Part shown: positions 57,719 to 64,000 of the stretch, piece by piece
How positions within the stretch are numbered: position 1 is the stretch's first letter
How the letters are laid out: the number at the start of each line of letters is the position of its first letter
NCBI GenBank assembly: GCA_963828855.1
Contig: CAWHGB010000002.1
Location: 1,178,001 to 1,242,000, forward strand
Reading direction: 5' to 3'
Length of the DNA stretch: 64,000 nucleotides
Source: CAVVEQ01 sp963828855
GTDB taxonomy: Bacteria > Chloroflexota > Anaerolineae > Anaerolineales > Anaerolineaceae
The notes under the pieces: model-generated
What the model saw: only the letters and a program-made list of their open reading frames with translations
The model's database searches: none
Told to the model about the DNA's origin: nothing
Translations under genes and position numbers: made by a program

Positions 57719-59350
57719 TTATTTATTTTTGTTCTTGAATTCCTTTAAGTAGATCAAGTACACCAGGAACCCGGCTATCAGGAAACCCAGGATTATGAAA
57801 CCACCCAGGGTTATGGTAACAGCCGGGTCACTGCCAGCAACTATTGTCGGGTATGCGGTCATAACAGGTGTCCTCGTTTCTGATGGTTTTACAGTTGCCG
57901 AGCGGATGGCCTGCGCGGTGCATTCCATGGCAGCCGTCGGCCAGCATGCCAATTGATCACCCTTGGCGATCTTCCAGGCTTCAATGGTTTTATGGTTGAT
58001 CGTTGCCTGAGCAGTCATGGTGACGAACTGAGCCTGAATGGTGGCTGCGTCGACCGTGGCGGTGGCATCGTTGTAATTCATCATGCTCAGGGCGTCCGCC
58101 AAATCCAGGCTGTCGTATAGTCCCTCTTTGGCCAGCGCTGGATTTGCCGCTTCCAGGGTTTGCGCGGTCTTCAGCTCGTCCTGTGCCCGCTGGATCGCTG
58201 CGCCTGATATCGGAACACCTTTTCCCGGTAACCGTGTGAGCGCCAGCAAGCCCAACCCCGTGTGCGGTGCGGGGTGATCCGGCAGGAGCGCACCCGCTTT
58301 TTGGTAGGCCTCGATTGCCTGCGGCAGATAAAAGGGGCTGAATAACTGGGCAGCATTGGAAAACGGCAGGGCGGAGAGGGAATGGTAAACCGCTGCCAGT
58401 TCCAGCCAGGCTTTCCCATCGGCCGGGTTGGCTTTTACCGCTTGCCTGGCAGAAAACAGTTGCTCCCAGGCAGACGGCTTGAGCAGCCAGATGGCGAAAT
58501 CATCCTGGGGCGTGGGTTCGAAATTCGTCCAGCTCCAGCGTACCTCCTTCCCGTCAATAACTGCTCCCTTGGGTAATCCGGTGGAGATCTGCCCAATGCT
58601 TCCGTAGGGAAGCGAAATCTTAGGGTTATCTGCGATGGTTTCCGCTGAAGCCGGGTAGGGCAAATTGACGACCAGGTCTGCGTGGCCGATCAGCCCTGCC
58701 CAGCCCGCACCGGTCTGGAAAACGTAATATAGCGCCACTTCGCGACCCTTGGCAGCGGGAGAAAGCGGAACCGTGTAACTGACATGGACGAGAGTATCCT
58801 TGCCGGCTGGGAAGCTCAGCGGGAAACTTGCCCAGGGCAGGTCAGGTTTTTGAGACCCGCCCGGGTTGGGCAGATCACTGACCTGGAATTTAACCGGGAT
58901 TCCATTCGAGCTGACCCTGAAGTTGGCGATCTGTGGAACAGTCTCGTTGGGGTTGAATTTCCATTCCACGTTTCCCAGGGCGGAAGCCAGGGGAAACCAG
59001 GCTGTCATCGAGATATCTTCGCTGGTGGGATTTCTCATCGTGAAATCCGCATTCACATCGGCAACTGTTTCAAACCACACAGGCCGGATGTCAAATCCAT
59101 ACGCGCCAGGATTCAGATTTACGGCGAGATTATCCATCGCGGTCGCCTGGCGTACGTTCATAGTGACAGTCTCTGCTGCCATCTGGACGGGAGTTTCCTC
59201 CCCGGGTTTTATATTGCTGCCACCGGGCAATACCGGGCGAACACCTACATCCGCCCGGACCTGAACGGGAAGACCCAGGGAGAAAAGAATGCCAGCGAGA
59301 ACCAGGCTGGTGAAAGTGATAAATTTGAATTGAAATCGGTGAGTTCGCAT
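57719..59350 (-). CDS. Secreted and C-terminally anchored protein with TPR-like part
   Basis: A 543-residue protein: signal peptide (FITFTSLVLAGILFSLGLPVQ), a beta-rich region (NPTSEDISMTAWFPLAS; DTLVHVSYTVPLS), a helical part with TPR-like sequence (ADGKAWLELAAVYHSLSALP; AIEAYQKAGALLPDHPAPHT), and a C-terminal helix (LGGFIILGFLIAGFLVYLI) with a basic tail. This gives one membrane pass with most outside. No family is certain; the first half has a faint likeness to DUF4424 proteins. ATG 59350 (MRTHRFQF) is preferred over 59368. Confidence 0.62.
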   Translation of the reverse strand: MRTHRFQFKFITFTSLVLAGILFSLGLPVQVRADVGVRPVLPGGSNIKPGEETPVQMAAETVTMNVRQATAMDNLAVNLNPGAYGFDIRPVWFETVADVNADFTMRNPTSEDISMTAWFPLASALGNVEWKFNPNETVPQIANFRVSSNGIPVKFQVSDLPNPGGSQKPDLPWASFPLSFPAGKDTLVHVSYTVPLSPAAKGREVALYYVFQTGAGWAGLIGHADLVVNLPYPASAETIADNPKISLPYGSIGQISTGLPKGAVIDGKEVRWSWTNFEPTPQDDFAIWLLKPSAWEQLFSARQAVKANPADGKAWLELAAVYHSLSALPFSNAAQLFSPFYLPQAIEAYQKAGALLPDHPAPHTGLGLLALTRLPGKGVPISGAAIQRAQDELKTAQTLEAANPALAKEGLYDSLDLADALSMMNYNDATATVDAATIQAQFVTMTAQATINHKTIEAWKIAKGDQLACWPTAAMECTAQAIRSATVKPSETRTPVMTAYPTIVAGSDPAVTITLGGFIILGFLIAGFLVYLIYLKEFKNKNK

Positions 59351-59500
59351 GAAATCAACTCCCTGCAAGGGATAACTGATGCGAAACCATCATAGCACGC
59401 TGCACCTGTGGATGCATCCATCGAATGGAACAGAGCTATTCCGTCCTACACAATTTATTCCTGTAATCGGCTTTTCCGATGATTCAGCTTTGCGAAGCCA

Positions 59501-60307
59501 TCACCCAGGCATGATTGATTTCATCTGGTTGTAAATGATTTTCGTGGCGCGTTTTGGCATCAACCGAACAAAGAAATCCATCATTTTACTATCCTGGCCA
59601 ATGAACACATGGTAAGAATTCTTTTCGATTCCTTCCAAGATCTTTTCCGCCGCAACCGTTGGAGCAGTAAGTTTGATCTTGCTAGTATCGATGGTTTCAG
59701 CACCTGGAACAGTTACACCCGAATTTGCTGCAATGTTTGTGCTCATCGATCCTGGAAATACAACCGTAACATGTACCTGTGTATCCATCAACTCGGAGTA
59801 CAGCCCTTCAGAAAAGAGCTTCGCGGCAGCCTTGGAAGCGCCATAAATCGTCTGCCCCGGAACAGGAAGGTATCCACCCATACTCGAAACATTTACCACA
59901 CTCGCCTCTGGGCGTTCAAGGAGAAGCGGCAGGAAGGCCTTGGTCATATAAACCATGCCATAAAAATTCACATTCATAACCCGGTTGATTTCGTCGAAAG
60001 ATAGGTCATTAACCCGCACGAATTTTTGGATGATCCCGGCGCAGTTGATCAGTCCGTCAACTGCACCGTGTGTGGCAACGATCTTTTGCGGCAGGGCGGC
60101 CACTGCTTCGCGATCTGTAATGTTCACCACATGGGTGGTAATTACCGCCTTTAAATTGCCTGCCAGGTCAACTGTTTCCTGCAATCCCTTTTCATTTATA
60201 TCCACTGCGGATACCCTGGCATTCCTCTTCAGCAATAAAAGCACTAATTCGCGCCCAACACCACTACCGCCTCCGGTCACCACAAATACTTTGCCTTGAA
60301 TGTCCAT
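59501..60307 (-). CDS. Short-chain dehydrogenase/reductase
   Basis: Classical SDR of 268 residues: cofactor motif TGGGSGVGRE, Asp after strand 2 (SAVDINEKGL), which favours NAD, NCAGI, catalytic Ser in NVSSMGGY, and YGASK. The late extension KMMDFFVRLMPKRATKI is typical of the family's membrane-leaning members that act on lipids or retinoid-like substrates. Start ATG 60307 (MDIQGKVF) follows GGGAG. It stands alone with no break. Confidence 0.87.
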   Translation of the reverse strand: MDIQGKVFVVTGGGSGVGRELVLLLLKRNARVSAVDINEKGLQETVDLAGNLKAVITTHVVNITDREAVAALPQKIVATHGAVDGLINCAGIIQKFVRVNDLSFDEINRVMNVNFYGMVYMTKAFLPLLLERPEASVVNVSSMGGYLPVPGQTIYGASKAAAKLFSEGLYSELMDTQVHVTVVFPGSMSTNIAANSGVTVPGAETIDTSKIKLTAPTVAAEKILEGIEKNSYHVFIGQDSKMMDFFVRLMPKRATKIIYNQMKSIMPG

Positions 60308-60439
60308 GAGCGATCTCCCTTTCATAACCTGAATTCGTGAATTCGGATGTTATTACTCAGAATAGCACGCGAAATCGTGAAATGCAATCGCTTTTGATTT
60401 GGATTTAAAGGAGGATCAGGAATGGGAAATGGGAAGGTT

Positions 60440-61489
60440 TCATCGATGATTGCGTACCAAGGGAAGCAGTTCCTTTAGCATAGCGAACGCGGATTCGCTG
60501 GTATTCCCGAGAAGGGAAAACTGAATCCGGCTTTCTGGAAAATACCCGGAGTAGAACGCAACACCCGGGTCTTCGCCGATCAGGTAATATTCAACCGGGT
60601 GACCTTTTTTCATCCTCATCCAGATGCCAAAGCCATAAAAAATACGGTTGCTTCTTGGGATGGTCCGGATCTGTGGTGACAGCATCACATCCAGGGTGGT
60701 TTTTTGGATCAGCCGGTGATCCAAAAGCAAGCTCCAGAATTTTGCCAGGTCGGCAGCGGTGGTGAATGCGCCGCCATCCCCGCCACCCAGGATCGGGATG
60801 GCATAAATATTTGACCGCCACCCGCCTTCTTCAGCGGGGATATACCCCAGCGCGGTGCCCTTGGGTAGCTGATCCAGGGGAAAATACCCGCTGCGACCCA
60901 TCCCGGCTGGCTGAAAGACCTCCTCCGCAATTACCTGGGTAAAGGGCTTTCCGGTCAAATGCTCGATCACCATACCAAGCAAAATAAATCCAGCGTTGCA
61001 GTAAGCAAACCGCTTTCCGGGCGGGAACTTGCTGGGTAGATCCTTGAAAAGGGGTAGAAAATCCGCCGGGGCTCGAAAGTTGTACGCGGTGTGCTCCTTC
61101 CAGACCACCTCGTAATCGTCGCATTCCTCTTCATCAAAATAATCCGGGATACCGCTTGAATGAGTCAGAAGGTGATGCAGGGTAATGCCCGGATCGAAAT
61201 TTGGCAGCGGGGTGGGAAGGCAATCCTTCAAGCAGGTTTCAAAACCCACCAGCCCGCGCTCCACAAGACGGCAAATGGCCACAGCGGTGAAGGTCTTGCT
61301 GCCGGAAGCCATCCCGAAACGGGTATACGGCGTATTGGGGACCCGTTCCGGCAGATTGGCAAACCCGAAGGGCTGTGAGAGCACAACCTGCCCTTCCCGC
61401 CGGATCTCGATGAGCCCTGAGAAAGGGCTGATCCGGTGCTGAGCCAGCATCGCCTTGAGCAGGTTTTCCAATGGATCGCGGGGTTTCAT
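60440..61489 (-). CDS. Beta-lactamase-fold serine hydrolase
   Basis: A 349-residue class C beta-lactamase/DD-peptidase-like protein. The catalytic S-x-x-K is MASGSKTFTA, the Y-x-N is FAYCNAGF, and LHHLLTHSSGIPDYF is a common family segment. There is no signal peptide, so it is probably a cytosolic esterase-like hydrolase and not a penicillin-resistance enzyme. Its start overlaps the stop of the upstream VOC gene by four bases. Confidence 0.83.
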   Translation of the reverse strand: MKPRDPLENLLKAMLAQHRISPFSGLIEIRREGQVVLSQPFGFANLPERVPNTPYTRFGMASGSKTFTAVAICRLVERGLVGFETCLKDCLPTPLPNFDPGITLHHLLTHSSGIPDYFDEEECDDYEVVWKEHTAYNFRAPADFLPLFKDLPSKFPPGKRFAYCNAGFILLGMVIEHLTGKPFTQVIAEEVFQPAGMGRSGYFPLDQLPKGTALGYIPAEEGGWRSNIYAIPILGGGDGGAFTTAADLAKFWSLLLDHRLIQKTTLDVMLSPQIRTIPRSNRIFYGFGIWMRMKKGHPVEYYLIGEDPGVAFYSGYFPESRIQFSLLGNTSESAFAMLKELLPLVRNHR

Positions 61490-61884
61490 TTATCCTGCGG
61501 GAGAACTTGAACCAGGTTGATCAAATTTCCGCAGGTATCTTCAAATAGTGCGGTCATGATGATCCCCGCGTTCTGCGGTTCTCCACGGAAGACAACTCCC
61601 CTGGATTTTAATTCCTTGTAATCTTTTTCGATGTCGAGGCTGATCATTGCGGTTGCTGGAATCCCGGCATCGAACAGGGCTTTTTGATACACCGCAGCCG
61701 GCGGAAATCGCAGAGGCTCGAGCACCAGTTCCACTCCTTCGATACCATCCGGCGAAACCACAGTTAACCAGCGGTCCTCGCCAATGGGAAGATCCGCCAT
61801 CTTGGTGAATCCAAGGATGTTTGTATAGTACTGGAGCGCTGCTTCCTGGTCTGCCACAAATAAGCTAACGAATTTGATCTGCAT
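61486..61884 (-). CDS. VOC family protein
   Basis: A 132-residue glyoxalase-fold protein: IKFVSLFVADQEAALQYYT, EDRWLTVVSPDGIEGVELV, and a final FEDTCGNLINLVQ, whose Asp/Asn pattern is typical of a metal site that may be incomplete. Start ATG 61884 (MQIKFVSL) follows GGAGG; an ATG 12 bases earlier is less good. It is co-translated with the serine hydrolase. A 16-bp palindrome with a -10 box lies just upstream. Confidence 0.82.
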   Translation of the reverse strand: MQIKFVSLFVADQEAALQYYTNILGFTKMADLPIGEDRWLTVVSPDGIEGVELVLEPLRFPPAAVYQKALFDAGIPATAMISLDIEKDYKELKSRGVVFRGEPQNAGIIMTALFEDTCGNLINLVQVLPQDK

Positions 61885-61921
61885 TTTTACCTCCATCGCT
61901 TTTAGTTTTTTCTCAAATCTG

Positions 61922-61937
61922 TTTCATTATAATGAAA
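61922..61937. promoter_or_regulatory. Palindrome centred on a -10 box
   Basis: The 16-bp perfect palindrome TTTCATTATAATGAAA contains TATAAT, and by symmetry offers a -10 box on both strands in the divergent space between the VOC gene and the membrane gene at 62098. It could also be a repressor site. Confidence 0.45.
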
Positions 61938-62097
61938 TTCACTTCCATACTAATGCATCAATAGCTGCGAGCTAATTACATCATGTATAATCAACCTCTG
62001 ATTTTAAAATGGGGGGTCCTAAAAAACTCAATGGGATTGCCAACAATACGTTGCGAAATACGTGCAGTAAAAATTCTAGTATTTCCTTGGAGTGATC

Positions 62098-62811
62098 ATG
62101 TCTGAACAGATGCGCGTGTGGATGGAAGTGATCTTCAATATCAGCTACCTTGTGGTTATTTGGACTCTCGTAATTCTAATGATCGTACGCAGGAACCAGG
62201 TTGCCCCGGAAAATCGCTCCCTAGCCAAGCGGTTCACCTGGGCGTTCGCGTTGCTTGCCCTGGGGGATACCGGTCATGTAGGCTTTCGGGTTATTGCATA
62301 TCTACTGGGCGGGCTGGAAGCCAACACTCTCCTGGTTGGAGCGGGCGCATTTTCCACCGCCTTCACCGTGACCATCTTTTACATGCTGATGGTGGATATC
62401 TGGAGACTGCGGTTCAAAAAGTCGTTCGGTGTCTTTGGCTGGTTCCTGCTGGTTGCCGGAGCTGTCCGGCTGGTCATCCTGCTTTTCCCTCAGAATGCCT
62501 GGGGGCAGGTGGTCGCGCCCTATGATTGGAGCTTGCTGCGCAACAGCCTGCTGGTCATCCAGGGGGTTGGGGTCACCTTCCTGATCTTGCGGGATGCCAT
62601 CCGCGCGCACGACCGGGCCTTCACCTGGATTGGTGCCATGATCGTGCTTTCATTCGCTTTTTACGCCCCGGTCATTCTCTGGGTCCAGTGGGTTCCCATG
62701 TTGGGCATGCTCATGATCCCAAAGACCTGCGCCTACCTGGCGATAGCATTTATCGCCTATTTTGAGCTTTTCCGTCCGAAGCGATCGAAATCCCTGGAAC
62801 CCGGTGGATAG
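62098..62811 (+). CDS. Hypothetical seven-helix membrane protein
   Basis: A 237-residue protein with about seven membrane helices: VIFNISYLVVIWTLVILMI, FTWAFALLALGDTGHVGF, AFSTAFTVTIFYMLMVDIW, VFGWFLLVAGAVRLVILL and LGMLMIPKTCAYLAIAFI. No family is recognised. ATG 62098 follows TTGGAGTGATC. The layout resembles small sensors or enzymes of the membrane, but no active residues are evident. Confidence 0.65.
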   Translation: MSEQMRVWMEVIFNISYLVVIWTLVILMIVRRNQVAPENRSLAKRFTWAFALLALGDTGHVGFRVIAYLLGGLEANTLLVGAGAFSTAFTVTIFYMLMVDIWRLRFKKSFGVFGWFLLVAGAVRLVILLFPQNAWGQVVAPYDWSLLRNSLLVIQGVGVTFLILRDAIRAHDRAFTWIGAMIVLSFAFYAPVILWVQWVPMLGMLMIPKTCAYLAIAFIAYFELFRPKRSKSLEPGG

Positions 62812-62919
62812 GGTACTCCAACCGGTCCCAACCTTCTACAACCGAACTCTACGAGATGTTAACCGGATAAACTGGGGTTATAGAAAAATGATTTATTCTC
62901 AGTAAATGGATTGGAACTG

Positions 62920-63297
62920 ATGGAAACATTCGAAAAGCTGGAAAAGCAACAATACATCAACATTGAGACCTTCCGAAAGAACGGGGAGGGCGTTCGCACG
63001 CCTGTCTGGTTTGTCCGCGAAGGCGAGGCGGTGTATGTTTACACTATCGCCGATTCAGGCAAGGTCAAACGCATCCGCCGGGAGCCGCGCGTGAACATCG
63101 CACCCTGCAAGATGGACGGCACCCCGGTCGGAGACTGGTTCAGCGCCTCTGCCCGTGAGATTCCCGATGAGGACACCGGCATCAGGGTGGATAAGCTCCT
63201 GGACAAGAAATACGGTTTGACGAAAAAGCTTTTCGGGCTTTCCGGGGGAATGCGAAAACAAAAGCACACTGTGCTGGAGATCCGCCTGGGAGAGTAA
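62920..63297 (+). CDS. PPOX-class F420-dependent oxidoreductase
   Basis: A 125-residue split-barrel flavin/F420 protein of the pyridoxamine-oxidase-like superfamily: YINIETFRKNGEGVRTPVWF, DSGKVKRIRREPRVNIAPC and a late QKHTVLEIRL. The K-x-x-R-I-R-R-x-P-R-V pattern marks the F420-binding PPOX group. ATG 62920 (METFEKLEK) has GGAACTG upstream. It suggests the host makes F420, but no cofactor genes are here. No break. Confidence 0.83.
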   Translation: METFEKLEKQQYINIETFRKNGEGVRTPVWFVREGEAVYVYTIADSGKVKRIRREPRVNIAPCKMDGTPVGDWFSASAREIPDEDTGIRVDKLLDKKYGLTKKLFGLSGGMRKQKHTVLEIRLGE

Positions 63298-63336
63298 CTC
63301 TCTCCGGCGAATCCGTGATTCGTTTTCGATCTAAGA

Positions 63337-64000
63337 TTATTCCTCTGTGGTAAGGGAGCGTATTTCCGCCGCGATCCCCAGAGCCCGCTTCTCCGCGATG
63401 CCGAAATAACCCCCGGGTTTCAACAGCTCGCGGATTTCCTCATTTGTGAGGTAGTGCTCGATCAAGGTGTCCGCGCAGATCAACTCCTCCAGAGGATTGG
63501 AATTCCCCTTTTCAACTTCCCCCCAGGCTGCCAGGCTGTGCCCCCGCAGGATCTCGTGCATTTTCTGCCTGTCCGCCCCCTTGCGGGTCGCGAATGTCAG
63601 CAGCCTTTCGATCCCGGCAAATGGACCGTAGGTCTCGATTGTCCGCTGGATGGCTTCCTCGCGGATCGTTAGTCCATCCACGATCCTGGTCGTGCATGTG
63701 ATCATCTCATCCAGTGCCAGGAACGCCTCAGGAAGGATGGTTCGCCGGTTGGCGGAGTCATCCAGCGTCCTCTCCAGTACCGACCCGGCTGTATTTTGCC
63801 AGGCGACCTGGGGCAGTACCGATACGTACCTTGCAAGCGAGTCGATCTTTTCGGCCTCCACCGGGTTGCGCTTGAACGGCATTGCCGAAGAACCCACCTG
63901 GTGCTCCCCGAACGGTTCGCTGAGCTCCCCGATCGGTTGGGATTGCAGAAAGCGCACGTCCAGGGCAAACTTCGCCAGGCAGCCTGCCAGGCTGGCAAGT
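63337..64000 (-). CDS. purB: Adenylosuccinate lyase, C-terminal part
   Basis: Splits adenylosuccinate and SAICAR in purine synthesis. Only the last ~221 residues are in the window; the frame runs off the right edge (LASLAGCLAKFALDVRF). The fumarase/lyase signature GSSAMPFKRNPVEAEKI, holding the catalytic Ser, is present, followed by AWQNTAGSVLERTLDDSAN and a C-terminal helical domain. No break. The tail (GYFGIAEKRALGIAAE) is standard. Confidence 0.9.
   Translation of the reverse strand, partial: LASLAGCLAKFALDVRFLQSQPIGELSEPFGEHQVGSSAMPFKRNPVEAEKIDSLARYVSVLPQVAWQNTAGSVLERTLDDSANRRTILPEAFLALDEMITCTTRIVDGLTIREEAIQRTIETYGPFAGIERLLTFATRKGADRQKMHEILRGHSLAAWGEVEKGNSNPLEELICADTLIEHYLTNEEIRELLKPGGYFGIAEKRALGIAAEIRSLTTEE

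Noticed and set aside
1..64000. CRISPR arrays, tRNA or rRNA genes, prophage or transposons
   Set aside because: Scanning by eye found no spaced repeats, cloverleaf sequences, rRNA-like blocks, integrases or transposases; short or degenerate elements could be missed.

Overview
The window is bacterial chromosome. It holds about sixty protein genes on both strands, with short gaps and small operons. I see no rRNA, tRNA, CRISPR array, insertion sequence or phage module. The best guess for the source is a member of the Chloroflexota, probably Anaerolineae. This rests on the gene mix: NarL-type sensor kinases, a mitochondrial-like citrate synthase, F420-type PPOX oxidoreductases, TMEM175 channels, many VOC, DinB and DUF1801 proteins, GH2 and GH38 enzymes, and squalene-cyclase-like proteins. 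It is an inference from family content, not a taxonomic test.

About 25 genes change reading frame one or more times by single bases, mostly at short homopolymers or small repeats, while conserved motifs continue intact in the next frame. The simplest reading is uncorrected indels in a long-read or metagenomic assembly. These genes are given as single spans with the shift points noted. A few lesions look like real loss: a histidine kinase that ends exactly after its phosphoacceptor domain, and a receiver-only regulator broken several times.

Layout. 0.1-3.6 kb: two-component signalling genes, partly decayed. 3.6-9.3 kb: an acyltransferase, an SdpI-like protein, two MFS exporters, an HdeD-like protein and a small K+ channel. 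9.4-16.8 kb: a TCA-entry cluster in which isocitrate dehydrogenase and aconitase (minus) diverge from an IclR regulator, citrate synthase and an unknown gene (plus); together these make 2-oxoglutarate from acetyl-CoA and oxaloacetate. 16.8-23.9 kb: membrane proteins, an M20 peptidase, an AdiA-type arginine decarboxylase and a GT-C-like membrane protein. 23.9-27.6 kb: a minus-strand run of small enzymes (VOC, DinB, DUF1801, two RibD-C reductases). 27.8-30.9 kb: a sugar symporter overlapping a GH2 glycosidase. 30.9-36.1 kb: a cupin, a toroid-fold protein, a HAD-2H phosphoesterase fusion and a nitronate monooxygenase. 36.2-43.4 kb: a CarD-like regulator behind a promoter-terminator leader, then membrane proteins, a flavodoxin, hydrolases, an M28 peptidase and an Eis-type acetyltransferase. 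43.4-51.1 kb: a lipoprotein-flippase fusion, a GH38 mannosidase and a second large membrane protein. 51.2-64.0 kb: redox enzymes (aldo/keto reductase, nitroreductase, GMC oxidoreductase, SDR, PPOX), a putative membrane metallopeptidase, a methyltransferase, a secreted TPR-like protein, a serine hydrolase and the C-terminal part of adenylosuccinate lyase running off the end.

The most interesting items are: the isocitrate dehydrogenase whose NADP-binding residues are all replaced by NAD-type or neutral ones; the eukaryote-like citrate synthase divergently arranged with it around an IclR gene; the HAD-2H fusion; the lipoprotein-flippase fusion; the short terminated leader in front of the CarD-like gene; and a 51-codon ORF translationally coupled to a reductase. 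No stretch longer than about 260 bases lacks a gene; the longest gaps (22018-22272, 36071-36311, 61885-62097) hold only the signals listed.
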